DNA of 64,000 nt from Hemileia vastatrix (taxonomy: Eukaryota > Basidiomycota > Pucciniomycetes > Pucciniales > Zaghouaniaceae). The stretch covers positions 24,401,683 to 24,465,682 of the forward strand of contig JASXTE010000002.1 of the NCBI GenBank assembly GCA_030280995.1. Reading direction: 5' to 3'. Below are positions 1 to 12,528 of the stretch, piece by piece; position 1 is the first letter of the stretch, and every line of letters begins with the position of its first letter. The notes beneath the pieces were generated by a model. The model saw nothing but the letters and a program-made list of their open reading frames with translations, was not told the origin of the DNA and ran no database searches. Position numbers and translations under genes: made by a program.

Positions 1-229
1 GGCTCAAAAATTGATCTTGCTGATCTTCTTTCTTTAAAAATTTGTGGAGTTTAACTTCATAATGGAGGCCCAAAAATTGATCTTGCTGATCTTCTTTCTT
101 CAAAAATATGTGCAGTTTAACCTCATGCTGGAGGCCCAAAAATTGATCTTGCTGATCTACTTTCTTCAAACATTTGTGCAGTTTAACCTCATGCTAGAGG
201 CCCAGAAATTGATCTTGATGATCTTCACA
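1..229. repeat. 66-bp tandem repeat, about 3.5 units
   Basis: Units begin near 1, 67, 133 and 199, each opening with GGC(T/C)CAAAAATTGATCTTG; the last is cut short. The period is exactly 22 codons, so one plus-strand frame stays open through all units and reads a hydrophobic peptide containing AQKLILLIFFLQ. That frame has no ATG at its start, so a protein is doubtful. It lies left of Gy-A, in the sequence that Gy-A entered. Confidence 0.85.
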
Positions 230-358
230 AAAATAATTCTTTTCTTCTTTCTTGATTATGTTCAGATTTTTTCTTTATTTTTTTCAATTATCTTGAAATT
301 TGTATTTTCTTTTCTTGAGTTTTCTTCTATCCTACAAAAATAACCAGGGGCTTCCCCA

Positions 359-616
359 ATGCTCACAGACGTGGCCAAGGTAATATATTTGAAAGGTGTA
401 GAAGAAACCCTAGAGGTGCACAACTGGGAGGACTTACTTTTAGACCCCAATCTCACTACTTCACAGCTTTTCCGCATATCTTTCAATAAAGATATATAAC
501 CAATCTTCTTTTTTACAATTGAATTAAAAATAATTGAGAATCTTGAGAGAGAACAGATACTTGATAAAAAACTTGAAAAATATTTGCAGATAAGAGAAGC
601 GTTAAAAAGAGAAAGT
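359..616 (+). pseudogene. small broken ORF of unknown family
   Basis: From an ATG at 359 the frame encodes about 47 residues (start MLTDVAKVIYLKG, then EVHNWEDLLLDPNLTTSQLF), meets a TAA near 500, and continues in the same frame with a charged helical stretch (ENLEREQILDKKLEKYLQI) until a TGA near 613. The composition looks like genuine protein rather than noise, and the two halves share a frame, so I read it as a decayed gene fragment. I do not recognise the family. It could be gag debris of another retroelement. Confidence 0.3.
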
Positions 617-718
617 TGAAAATCCACTTAGTATATCTCCAAGGGAGCTTACCTACTATGACCTGGGATTTCCTCATCTTGGAGAGAGGTTGTAGTACTT
701 AGGTGATCAGTCCTTATC

Positions 719-1892
719 TGTCAGCCTAGGTATCTCCAGGACTGAATAATTCTTATTTTTAAAATAAGATAACCTTAAATACATTAAGCTTATATTGAAA
801 AAATAAGGTTAAAACACTTATATATATGTTTAGAATACATATATATATAATTATTACACTATAATATAGCTTATAGTAGTTTAAATGGCTTATCCATAGC
901 CTAAAAATACTTATTAAGGTGTTAATTAAGTCATAATATACCTATCTTAAGTGATATTAAGTAATTATTGACATACATAAGCTTATATGTATACATAAAT
1001 CTCATATTCAGTGAAATATGCAGTATATTATGTATATTTAGGTCTATAAGTGGGTTTTAGCCTCTTAATAGCCAATAAAATTTGTTTTTCTGCTTATTTT
1101 AGGTCATATGAACGTATTCAGTGGATTCAAAATGCCTACAGAAGCATATACATCTATTTCAGGGGCATGCACTCAGTTTGGACAACTTAATCTGTTTCCT
1201 TGGATGGATATTCACATATTTATGGGTTGGGAGGTCATTGCTGGGTTAATTTGGATGCTTGGGGATGTTATTGGGAGCTTGGACAGTTACTTTGTTTCTT
1301 TATATGCTTTGGGTTTCATTTTATCCTCTTTGGATGAGTTATTTTACCTGTTTCTTTATGGTATCCGCTTTTATCTGGATTTTCTATTTATGGTATGGGT
1401 CTGTGTTATCATTAGTTGTGATGGAGGGTCCTTAATAGAGGTCTGGGTGTTGAATCTTTTTGAAGTGAACTCCATGGGTAGTTTATGGGTCCTCACAGTG
1501 CTGTAAATTCCAGGAATAGCAGTGACATCATCTGGATTGAAGGTCTGTGCACTCCAGTTGATTTTGGTATAAGTAAGGGAGAATTTTGACGGTTATTAGA
1601 CATCACTTACTTACTACACTTAAAATAAACACTATTATACAATTATTATCATATATGGATATATTGTAAAGCATTTATAAATTTATATTATCTTTATATA
1701 ACCTATTACTATATTTTATTGATCTATTTTCCACCACTAGCACGCATAAAATTAAAGTATTGTGAGTTTATATTGAGAATAACTACTTTATTAGTCTTCC
1801 CCTGAGGTTTGATCACTAAATAATTTATCAATAAGTAGTAGGACCGTTAATAAATACTATTAAATCATACTTATATACTAGATACACTGACA
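719..1892 (+). repeat. 5' LTR of Gy-A
   Basis: 1174 bp, TGTCAG...CTGACA. It matches 8381-9536 and the Gy-C LTRs. AT-rich. It holds an ATG-started frame of about 130 codons at 1108-1506 that is not kept in the other LTRs, so I do not call a gene. Confidence 0.92.
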
Positions 1893-1894
1893 AT

Positions 1895-1908
1895 TGGGGG
1901 TCTTTCCT
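1895..1908 (+). other. candidate primer binding site of Gy-A
   Basis: TGGGGGTCTTTCC begins two bases after the LTR end, which is the usual place for a tRNA primer site, and it starts with the expected TGG (complement of CCA). The same sequence follows the Gy-C 5' LTR. The primer tRNA was not identified. Confidence 0.5.
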
Positions 1909-2292
1909 TAGTTATTACTTATTATTAAGTATAAGCCTTGGGATGTGATTTTTACTCTAGTATATCTCAATCAAACAAAATATTTGGGTCTGCTGCACAT
2001 TAGTGGGTCATAATAACTCAGTTATTGCAGAAAAGAGCCCTTATAATAATTTTACTAATTTTTTATAATTAAAATTAGGTATTTACAATAGTAACTGTAC
2101 CCAATATAAACTCAATTTCAATTGGTATTTGGTCATCAATATAACATCCAATTAAATTGGTATTTGTTTAAAGCTTGGTAAGCTATTTATTCAGCATTAT
2201 AAAGGTCTAGTTAAACTTATTATTTTATTTTTAACATATTTTTTTGAATCTTTTTTATATTTTATTTGAATAAATAAAGATATTAATTCAGG

Positions 2293-2374
2293 GTAAGCTC
2301 CAGAGCTTTTATTAGTAATTGTGTTGCTAATAATTCTTCTCTACTTATTACCATAGAGGTTTTCTCTTTTGTAG
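2293..2374 (+). other. candidate leader intron of Gy-A
   Basis: The sequence runs from GTAAGC at 2293 to a pyrimidine-rich TTTTCTCTTTTGTAG ending at 2374 (82 nt), just upstream of the gag ATG at 2402. The matching segment in Gy-C has the same donor, the same acceptor and a perfect TACTAAT branch site. Here the branch site has decayed to a weaker match. Inferred from signals only. Confidence 0.45.
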
Positions 2375-2401
2375 ATGAAAAGTATTGTTATTCTTATCAA
2401 T

Positions 2402-5400
2402 ATGAGTGCTCCTAGGACAATGTAAGTGAAAAGACTGCTTATAATACCAGGTCTAAAGCTAATAAAAACATTGTTCCAGGACATAACCATGGAGGGTCAA
2501 TCATACCCCCAGCCAGAGCAAATGAGTTTAGAGGAAAAAGAAGCCCTCTTAAAAAAGATCACAATAAAAAAGACATCTCCTCCTCTGCAGTATCAACTGT
2601 CCAATCTTGAAAAACAGGTCCTGAAGTTGAAGGAATCAAAGTCTCTCATACTGAAGAAAGTAGAGCAATTGCAGAACAATTGCAAGGTATGAATCCAGCA
2701 GATGAATCAAACCTTGGCAGAGTTAAAGGGAGGCCAGCCAAGTCAGCAACCCCCTACCCCAAGAGGGTCACATCACTCCCAGGAGAAAATCCTGGTAGAC
2801 AAATGGAAGTGAGATTGGTTCCATCAACAATGGTCTAGTCACATCTGCAACAGAGATCCTCCTCCTCATCAGACTTCCTCAGCTTGCCCCTACAAAGGAA
2901 AGCAAAAGTGCCAAAAATCAGGGCTTGCACAAATCCTGTGGTAAGTAGATTATCCTTTCAGATTGAACACAATACTGATGATTACAATATAGGTAATATT
3001 ATTGATGTCAAATCTGTACAGAGAATTGAGGAGGACTTAAGAAAATTAGGTTTTGATGTAGATACACCTGACTTGTCTTTTGTCAATAACAACAGTACTA
3101 TTCATGATAATAATACAGTTAATCCTCAGTTTCCACTACTTACTAGTGAGATGAGAAGTTCACAAGATAGTGAGAGAATTGAGAAATAAGACATGGAGTA
3201 TTTTAACAATAATCCAACTGTCCATAGAATTGTTTCAGCATTGTGGAATAGAATGACTGATTGTGAGGAACAGGCAGTTAAGCTCACAAGTGATAAAATT
3301 TCATCCTTAACATTGAACATTTCTCAACTGGCAACACGGAATATAGAATTAGAGAATGAAAATCTGTCTCTAACTCTTAAGTATGATTGATTGAGTAATA
3401 AATATAGTGTACTTTCAAACAAATTCTGTGAGCTAGAAAAGTTGTATAAAGCACACTTATTGAAAACTGAATAAAGAACTAAGTTATCTTTTACCCAGAA
3501 AAATAAAAGTGTCTCTGAGCGGTTAAAAAGATTGACTAAAATTGAGATTGAAACTACCAATCTACTAATGAACCAGGATAATCATAAGTATACTCAGTAT
3601 AATAATAATCCTTTCATTGGCAAAAGTGAATCTCATTCCTTCCCTATACCACCACAACTAAATCCATCTGGTGGTAGTGTCAAATCTGAAAATGTAAGTC
3701 ACAAATCTGTACAGGAGGAAATACAAGACCATTTATCAAGAGTAAATGAGTTATTGAATTTACCTAAGATTAGTGAAATAAAATCCAATCAGAAGAGCTG
3801 GCCTAAGATAGATCAGTACCCAACTTATTATGGGGAAGCTAGCTCTGATTGGCAATATTTTATCCAAAGAATTGACAACTTGAAATTCTCATATAAGTTA
3901 CCAGATGAAGAAATAACATCAAAATAAATTTCTTTATTTAAGGATGTTTCTTTATTATGGTTTGAAGCTGTTTTGAATGAGGGTAAAGATTACTCTTGGG
4001 CTGAATGGAAACAACTAATTGAAAAAAAATTTGGAGGTTCTAAACTCAGACTCACTCAGCAAAGATTATATTAGAAAACTAGGTACAATCCATTGAATGG
4101 TGAAAAGCCTATGGTATTTTTATGGAATTTAAATAAAATATTAAAAGCCATTGAGCCTTACATGGATTTTAACTTATGGAAAGATAAGATAATATATAAA
4201 TTACCTATATCATTTAGAGAAATTGTTGTAGCTAGAACAATTAATGTTACTGAATATTCTGACTTTATTAATATTTGTAACGAATTATTATTAAACCATA
4301 AGTATGAAGCAAGGTATTCCACTTATAAACAAAATATTGAACCTGTTAAAAATCAGAATTCAAAAACACTTCAGGAGAAGCAGAAAAAAACCTACTGCAC
4401 CTGTAGTACCTAAAAAGTATGAAACTAATACTTGTTATAAGTGTAATAAACCTAGGGTTAAAGGTCAAAAATGTGAGAAGAATATGAATATTGTTGAAAA
4501 TCAGCATGAATCTGAAAATGAAACAGAGAAAATCAAAGATTCAAGTGATTATAGCAGTAATATCTCATATAGTGATGAAAATAAAGTCTGTATGTTGGAA
4601 GATGATTTTTCCATCTTTGACAATCCAATATTAAATATGAACTCAAATGAATCTTTAATGAATTTTGAGGATGCTGAAATCATTAAAGATATACAAGCTG
4701 ATAACTTAAGAATGACACCTATCACAGTTCCAGCTATTATTTCTGGTGAAAATGTTAATATAGTACTGGACACAGGAGCTGCTGGTTCTGTTGTTTCTAC
4801 TAATACATTACAAAAAATTGATAGTCAATATAAGTCTAAGATTGAACCCCTTCAAAGTAAAAATTGGAGAGGTTTTGAATCAGTACTACACCCCATTGGT
4901 AGATACAAAGCTGCTGTTTTCTTCAAACATCAACATGGCTATGTAAGAGTAACTTGTGACTTTGTAGTAATGGATAATACTAACTCTAGTAACTGTTTTA
5001 TCATTTGAATTGATATTCTGACTAAGTTTGGTGTGAAATTAAACCCTGCTAATAACAATTTTACAATTGGCATGAATGGCAAAAGGAAATTTAATATAAA
5101 TTCTTTTAACACAGTCTTACACATTGAGTCAGTAACAGATATTCCATGCAAAGGAAGAGAATCCAATGAGATGGAACTTCTGGAAACAAAAATTTCAAAA
5201 GCATCATTTAGCACTCAGATAAGTGAATCTGAGAAAAATAATATTTTGGACTTAATTAAAGCATTCCCAATGGCTTTTGAACATGGTAAAAATGAACTTG
5301 TACTTTTAAAAGATCATGAGATGAAAATAAGTTTAACCTGTGATATGGATAATATTCCTGCTAGTCTTAAAAAGAAACCATACCCTGCTTCACCAATGAA

Positions 5401-8265
5401 GAGGAAATACATAGAGGATAATATTAAGATGTTATTAAAAATGAACATTATTGAAAAGGTTGAAACTACACCAAAATATTGTGTAATATCACCTGTGCTA
5501 ATTTCTTATGAACAAGATAAAGCAAGACTGTGTGGTGATTATAGAGCATTAAATACATTTACTGTAGATGATATTTATCCCTTGCCAATGATTGCCTCTA
5601 TACATGCTACCCTTAAAGGTGCTAAGTATATAAGTTGTTTAGATGGAAATAAAGGGTACCATCAAATTCCTGTTGAGAAGAATTCACAGAACTTTTTGTT
5701 GATAACAACACACATAGGAATTCATAAATATGTCAGGATGCCATTTGGACCAAAAAATGCTCCATCAGTATTTCAGAAATTAATGGATATAACATTCCAT
5801 AATGAAATTATTGAAGGATGGTTAATGGTATACATTGATGACATCATAGTGTTCTCTAAAACTTATGATGAACACTTAATCCATTTAAAGAAGGTATTTC
5901 AAAAAATGGATGAAATAAAAATGACCCTTGCATTAAAAAAATGTAAATTTGGGTTTGAATCTTTAAAAGTGCTTGGTCATATTGTATCTGGCTTAAAAAT
6001 ATGTGTAGACCAAAATAAGGTGGCTGCAATCAAGAATATTGGCATTCCTCAAAATGTAAAGGATGTAAAATCTTTTCTTGGTATGTGTGGTTATTATAGA
6101 CAATATATAAAAAGCTACCAATTAATTGCTGCGCCATTGACCACACTGATAAAGAAATCAGAAGCTTTAATTTGGAATAATGAAAGACAACAGGCTTTTG
6201 ATAAGTTGAAAGAATGTTTGATGACAGCTCCTATCTTGGGATTACCAGATTTCCAATTGCCTTTTGTATTATATACAGATGCAAGTTTTATTGGTCTGGG
6301 AGCTGCTTTGCATCAAAAACAACTTATTGAAGGAAAAATGTCAGAAGTAGTAATTTGCTATATTTCACGTACTCTAAGAAGTAGTGAATTGAAATATGGT
6401 GAAACTCAACTTGAATGTTTGGCAGTAGTATGGGCTCTTTAGAAGCTTCATTTATACCTTGAAGACCAAAAATTTGAGTTAATAACTGACTTTAGTGCAG
6501 TTAAGTCACTCTTAAACATGAAAACTCCTAATAGTAACATGTTTAGATGGCAATTAGCTGTACAAGAGTACAGAGGACGGATGACTATTACACATAGAGC
6601 AGGAACCTTACACTCTAATGTAGATTTGTTATCTAGAGTACCTCTGCCTAATATTCATGATAATCCTGCTTATGTTCCTGAGTCAGAGATTATTAACATT
6701 TATGGCATTTATATTGTAGATCTTGAGGATGAATTTATGCAATCAATTCTTGACATGTATGCTTCAGATCCTGACTTGAGTAAACTCACTACAATATTAA
6801 ATGATCCGTCTAATTCTTCAATGAATGTTTTAATAAAAATATTACCAAATAAGTATAAAGAGGCATTAGAAAAAGGAAAATTTTTCATTGAGGATGGTTT
6901 TATATATTACAGGAAAAAATTAAGTAATGTAATTGTAATTTCCCCTTCAATGAAGGAGTTAATGTTAAGTATATGTCATGATGATATCTTAGCAGGTCAT
7001 TTTGACTACCATAAAACATTAACCAGAGTAAAAAACACAGCTTGGTGGATTAACATGTCTGAGAATGTTCAGAAATATGTTGAAACATGTGATTCTTGTC
7101 AAAAATCTAAAAGATTAACAGGAAAAAGAGCTGGTTTATTACAACAAATTGAGCAACCAAAAGCTCCATGGGAAATCATTAACATGGACTTTGTAACAGG
7201 CTTGCCAATAGCAGGGCATAAGAGTTATAACTTCTGCTGGGTCATTGTAGATAGATTTACAAAGATGTGTAAATTTTTTCCTACCCAAAAAGAGGTTTCT
7301 GCAAAGGACTTAGCTATTTTATGGTGGACACAAATGTTAAATATAGCAGGTTTCCCCAAAGCAATAGTCTCAGACAGAGATCCTAAATTTACTTCTGAGT
7401 TCTGGACATCACTTATGGATGTTTCAGGGTGTCAATTAAAACTTTCTACAGCACACCATCCACAAACTGATGGGCTAGCAGAAAGAATGATAAAAACTTT
7501 AGAAGATATTATAAGAAGATATTGTGCTTTTGGTCTTAATTTTAAAGACAATGACAAATTCACGCATGATTGGGTAACCCTTATCCCAGGTTTAGAATTT
7601 GCATACAATAGTACAGTACATTCTGTCACTGGCAAAAAGCCATTTGAGTTATGGTTGGGCTATGTACCTAATACCCCTTTTAAAGCTCTTAATAAATTAA
7701 CTAATTGGATATCGATTCAGGTACTAAGTCTTTTCTTCATATGCAAGAATTATGCAGAAAACATGGTCAAGAATGTAAAAATAAGGCATTTGAGTATGAG
7801 AAGAAAAGATGGGATAAAGCCCGTAAAGAATAAATTTTCAAAGAGGGTGATGAAGTCCTTATTTCTACACTACATTTAAATTTAAATGGTAATGTTAAAT
7901 TTAAAGATCCATTCATTGGACCATTTGTAGTTAAAAAGATGGTTGGTAACAGTGCTGTTGAGGTTATTCTATATGCACCATATGATAGAAAACATCCAGT
8001 ATTTCCTATTTCTCTTATAAAACCATACAATTCTAATGATGCTGCTCTATTTCCAAGAAGATCAGGAAGGCATAAACAGCAACCTGAAGAAATAGTTGAA
8101 AAGGCAGAAATTGAAAAGATACTTAAAAAGAGACACCTTACTAAAGAAAAGGGAGTTGAGTATCTATTAAGATTTAAAAATAAATCAAGTGAATGTGACC
8201 AGTGGATTCCAGAAAATGAAATCTCTGATCTTAAAAATCTCTTGAAAAAATTTAAATCAAAATAA
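2402..8265 (+). pseudogene. gag-pol polyprotein of Gy-A (broken)
   Basis: Compared with the homologous Gy-C frame, this copy has stops near 2423, 3187, 3388, 3472, 3925, 4072, 5006 and 6440, an extra A in an A-run near 4385, and a one-base loss near 7690. Recognisable parts are: gag core (about 3790-4310); a zinc knuckle with its conserved W and H changed (CYKCNKPRVKGQKC, near 4433); protease DTGAAGS (near 4770); RT YIDDIIVFS (near 5832); RNase H DASFIGLGAAL (near 6280); integrase HDDILAGHF, CDSC, NMDFVTG, SDRDPKF and HHPQTDGLAERM (6975-7490); and a C-terminal chromodomain with EIEKILKKR and YLLRFKNKSSE (about 8105-8260). It makes no functional product as it stands. Confidence 0.92.
2489..2944 (+). 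pseudogene. overlapping +1-frame ORF in gag of Gy-A (two stops)
   Basis: This reads in the +1 frame relative to gag. It starts at an ATG in strong context (ACCATGGAG) with MEGQSYPQPEQMSLEEKEAL, continues as a leucine-rich coiled coil (LSNLEKQVLKLKESKSLILK), then a Trp-rich motif (EKILVDKW and DWFHQQW), then a basic tail (CPYKGKQKCQKSG) and ends TGG TAA at 2939-2944. In-frame TGAs lie at 2690 and near 2810. The same frame is fully open in Gy-C (39386-39847) and has a homologue in both B elements. The ending TGG-TAA is shared by Gy-A, Gy-C and Gy-B-old. Function unknown. Confidence 0.7.
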
Positions 8266-8369
8266 TACTGTTTATTCAGTATATGTATCATAGAAATTTT
8301 TAAAAATTATTTTCTATTCACTCCTTACTTTTAATTAAAATGTCTTAACATTTTTTTATTGTTTTTTTT

Positions 8370-8380
8370 GGGTGAGGGAG
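8370..8380 (+). other. polypurine tract of Gy-A
   Basis: GGGTGAGGGAG lies directly against the 3' LTR start TGTCAG, the expected plus-strand priming site. Nearly the same tract precedes the 3' LTRs of Gy-B, Gy-C and Gy-B-old. Confidence 0.8.
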
Positions 8381-9536
8381 TGTCAGCCTAGGTATCTCCA
8401 GGACTGAATAATTCTTATGTTTCAAAATAAGATATCCTTAAATGCATTAAGCTTATATCTTAAAAATAAGGTTAAAACACTTATATATATGTTTAGAATA
8501 CATATATATATAATTAATACACTATTATATAGCTTATAGTAGTTTAAATAGCTTATCCATAGCCTAATAATACTTATTAAGGTTCTAATGGAGCCATAAT
8601 ATACTTATCTTAAGTGATATTAGGTAATTATTAACATACATAAGCTTATATGTATACATAAATCTCATATTCAGTGAAATATGCAGTATATTATGTATAT
8701 TTAGGTCTATAAGTGGGTTTTAGCCTCTTAATAGCCTATAAGCTTTGTATTTCTGCTTATTTTAGGTTGTATGGACGTATTCAGTGGATTCACAATGCCT
8801 ACAGAAGCATATACATCTATTTCAGGGGCATGCACTCAGTTTGGACAACTTAATCTGTTTCCTTGGATGGATATTCACGGATTTATGGGTTGGGAGGTCA
8901 TTTCTGGGTTAATGTGGATGCTTGGATAGTTAATTTGTTTCTTTATATGCTTTGGGTTTCATTTTATCCTCTTTGGATGAGTTATTTTACCTGTTTCTTT
9001 ATCGTATCCACTTTTATCTGGATTTTCTATTTATGGTATGGGTCTGTGTTATCATTAATTGTGATGGAGGGTCCTTACTGGAGGTCTGGGTGTTGAATCT
9101 GCTTGAAGTGGACGCCATGGGTAGGTGATGGTCCCTCAAAGTCCTGTAATTTCTAGGGATAGCAGTGACATCATCTGGATTGAAGGTTTGTGCACTCCAG
9201 TGGATTTTGGTATAAGTAAGGGAGAATTTTGATGGTTATTAGACATCACTTACTTACTAAACTTAAAATAAACACTATTATACAATTATCATCACATATA
9301 GAAATATTTTAAAGCATTTATAAATTGATATTATCTTTATATAAGCTATAACTATATTCTATTTATCTATTTTCCACCACTAGCATGCATTTAAATCCAA
9401 GTATTGTGAGTTTTATTTGAGTATAACTACTTTATTAGTCTTCCCCTGAGGTTTAATCACTAAATAATTTATCAATAAGTAGTAGGACCATTAATAAATA
9501 CTATTAAATAATACTTATATACTAGATACACTGACA
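8381..9536 (+). repeat. 3' LTR of Gy-A
   Basis: 1156 bp, TGTCAG...CTGACA, followed by the duplicated target TTATC at 9537-9541. It differs from the 5' LTR by many substitutions and small gaps, which marks an old insertion. Confidence 0.92.
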
Positions 9537-9544
9537 TTATCACT

Positions 9545-10991
9545 CTAAAAAAACCGACTCTCACTAGAGCCTGAGCCACACTCCAAAAAACCAGAGGCAG
9601 CACCCACTTCTCTTCTTCTCCTACAACAGTCCATGAACTGGCACATTGAAGAAAAACCAGGACTGGTCTCCCAACCAACCTCTCCAGGAGATGATAACCT
9701 CATGTGAAGTCTCCTTTCATCTTCACCAGTCAAGTCCAAACTTATTCCCATGTCAAACTGATAACCAATTCTTGCTTGAAAATCCATCAAGAATGTACCA
9801 CCCAAAACAGCTTTTACTGTTCCTTTGGAAATATAAAAATGAACCTTCCCTGAGGCTCCACCAACATTTAACTTCAAAAACTCAGATGTTCCATCCAATT
9901 CAGTGACATGGCCACCAATCCCTCTTAAATTTCTACCAATGCCTGTCTTGATGGGGAGGCCTAGATGAGTAGCCTCAAACAAAGAAATCAGGTTAATCTG
10001 AGAACCTGAATCAACCAGTGACCTAACCTCCCTGCCATTCAGAGTGACATTGAAATAACCAAGAGGTGCAGAAAAATGAGTTTCCAACCCCTCACCAAAT
10101 TTTTCAGAAGAATCACAAATGTATTCTACCTCCCCAGAAGAAACCCTTTTCCTGATCAACAACTTTTTCTGCCAATCAGCCAACCCAGGACTGGTAGCAT
10201 ACAACTCCCCATAAGTAAGGGAATCCTGACCCTGATTCATCATCTCAAGGACTGAGTCCATAACATTTACTTGGCCAGAAACCACTGGCCTCTCAAAGTG
10301 AGCTCTTTGCTTCACTACCTTGGTCATAGAAGATTCTTGAGGACCAGAACCACCAACAGATTTAATATCAGCAGGAAACAAACCAGATCCCTCACCAGCA
10401 CCTCTAACTCAAGCAGGCTTTGGAAATGAAGCCAAAGGGACATCCTCTTCAGAGTCAGAATCAACATCCATAGGCATTGGCTCACCATTCATGTCCAATG
10501 CTCCAAAACTGGGGGGGGCCTATATCTGCCATACCCTTCTGCATTTTATACAGCTCCTCTTTGCTGTACTTCTTCCTAGCCACACTCAGCTTAAAATCTA
10601 ACTTTGAAACCTTAGGCTTTGGTTGGGCCTGAGAACTGCTCTTAGGCCTTCCCACCTTTCCTGCTTCCACATCATAAACACCATCCAAGCATTCCCCATT
10701 TGAATTTCCACCACAAGAATACAACTCCAAACCACCAAAGGAAGCTTTAAATGAGACTCTATTAGCCTCCTTTCCCTTTCCCTTGCCCTTGCCATCATCT
10801 CCACCTTTACCAGAAGAAGAAGCCTCATTAGGCAACTCTTCAAATCTTGGCCTCCTTGAGTTGACATTATGTCTCCTTCTCACCAAGTCCACTGGAGCCT
10901 GACCATCATTAGGCTTCACAAAAGAACCATCTTTCAAAGCTCTATCACTTTTAGATAATTGATTTGTGAATAAAAAATCAACTTTTTTCAT
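9545..10991 (-). pseudogene. gag C-terminus and aspartic protease fragment, Gy-D-type Gypsy element
   Basis: Read on the minus strand, the upper part (10991-10482) is a basic and acidic gag tail with a Gly/Lys-rich stretch (GKGGDDGKGKGKGKE) and KYSKEELYKMQKGMADIGPP. A run of G/C near 10510 breaks the frame, and a further stop lies near 10410. The lower part (10381-9545) holds a retropepsin: RSLVDSGSQINLIS with the catalytic DSG, LRGIGGHVTELDG, and VLGGTFLMDFQARI. This protease style differs from that of Gy-A, B and C. It fits the lineage whose RT and integrase appear at 61299-63967, though the two are not contiguous here. The fragment ends abruptly at the Gy-A target duplication, so RT may have been lost or displaced. 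Confidence 0.75.
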
Positions 10992-11479
10992 AAATTTTTA
11001 TCAGGATACTGTCCATCCTTTTTAATGAGTTGATTATCACATTCAGGATGCTTGTAATTGATTATGTGCTCTTGTTCTTTTTAATTGGTTGGAGGGGAAT
11101 ATTGTCTAGAGTTTAAAGCACAAAATTTCCGAAAAGACATTTAACTGTAACAGTAATATTTAGTTAAGTTTGTAAGAGCATGAAAGAAAGAAAAAAGTTA
11201 AAAATACCCTTTTTATACTGACATAATGGTTGAATGGGAGAGTTGCATTTATAATACTTGCTATCTTCTGTGATACACGCTGTTTAGGGATGTTGATCAG
11301 CTCCAAGCTATAGAAATCTATCCAGTTTTTCCATTATTACCTCAAAAAAAAATTTGGCACCTGGCAGCAGGTGTCTCAACCCAATTGAACTACCATAGTT
11401 AAGTCAGGGATGGGCACCTGCTAGCAGTCGCCGGCTTTTTTTTTCTGGTGTTATTACCTCATGAATAATGTTGATATTA
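10992..11479. other. intergenic, no gene seen
   Basis: AT-rich sequence without a convincing ORF. An imperfect palindrome CACCTGGCAGCAGGTG lies near 11359, and a related GGCACCTGCTAGCAG lies near 11414. I see no boundary repeats. Confidence 0.5.
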
Positions 11480-12526
11480 GGGGGTATCAAATTCCTTGCT
11501 TTCACCATTAGGAATCTAACCTTAATTTTACCTGGATCTGACATAATTAATGGTAGAAAAATTCTTATTTACTAGCTAAAAAGCTAATATATAAGAAACA
11601 TGATATAACCTATTTATCCCACTTTGAGGCGTCATTTTCCTACCCAAATCTCAGATCACAGACTCATCCCATCCATGATTAATTTTTCAGGAAATAACAT
11701 GTTTTAAAATAAAAAATCCTGACCTTATGTCTTTCTAGCCTTTAACATACTTACATTTCTGGCCTAAACCCTTAAAAAAATTCCCTTCACATCTCACCCA
11801 TTTTCATTATTCAAGTTTGGTTAGATACTCTTAGATTATAACTTTTCTCTTGTGTTCATGATTGGAAATAGAAAAGTTGCAATATTTTGCAGATTAACTA
11901 CCAGAAATCATAAACACAAAAGCTTTCTTAATAATATCAGACAATGGATAGTAAAAAGATACGGGAAGGTAGTACTTTTTGTGTAAAGATTTCATATTTT
12001 CTCTATATTTTTTTTTCAATTTTCAATTGCTCCCATATAGAGAAATTAATCCAAACTGATTCTACCTGCTAGGATTAACCTGGCTGAGACATGATCAAAT
12101 TCACTACTGGTTTTTTTAAGACTACAGTTTTTTTTTCTTTCATTTTATTAAATTTAATTTTCACTTCCTGGATTAAACTGACTGATCTGAGACCAAATTC
12201 ACTTCCATTTTATATGAAAAATCTGATAATTTCATTTACTGTTATGTTGAGAGTCTGAAGTAAATTTTTTTTATGAAAAATATGCATTGTATAGTCTAAT
12301 AGGCAGCTTCACCAGGATAGATGTGTGACTAAGTTGTAGTTAAGAAGATTGAAGAAAAAAAATGTCAGATTAGAGTAGAGCTTTTATGCATCAAGCACCA
12401 AACAATCTTTTTTTTCTTTTTTTTTTTTGAAAAAAAAAAGAAAAAAAAAGTCTGAATAAAATTGGGGTATTTTTTTTCTATTTACCATTAATTTAATGTT
12501 ACAGAAGCAATTACTTTGATACCCCC
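11480..12526. mobile_element. Harb-3: non-coding Harbinger-family derivative
   Basis: The ends are inverted copies of GGGGGTATCAAA, with TA on both sides (11478-11479 and 12527-12528). The left 200 bp resembles the left end of Harb-2 and the inverted right end of Harb-1 (TAGGAATCTAAC, GGATCTGACAT, then a stretch with CAGACTCATCCCATCCATGA). No transposase frame remains. Length is 1047 bp. A longer form of the element must supply the enzyme. Confidence 0.75.
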
Positions 12527-12528
12527 TA

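Larger units (their letters stand above)
719..9536 (+). mobile_element. Gy-A: complete but decayed Ty3/Gypsy chromovirus
   Basis: The element is bounded by LTRs that start TGTCAG and end CTGACA. It is flanked by a perfect 5-bp target duplication, TTATC (714-718 and 9537-9541), so both ends are true insertion ends. The order inside is gag, protease, RT, RNase H, integrase, chromodomain, which is the chromovirus arrangement. It belongs to the same family as Gy-C but is much older: its coding frame carries many stops and at least two frameshifts, and its two LTRs differ at many sites and in length (1174 versus 1156 bp). Its 3' end sits against a Gy-D-type gag fragment, which it may have entered. 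Confidence 0.93.

Noticed and set aside
1108..1506. 132-codon ATG frame in the Gy-A 5' LTR
   Set aside because: Interrupted after about 50 codons in the Gy-A 3' LTR and stopped early in the Gy-C LTRs; reads in another frame than the Gy-C LTR ORF.
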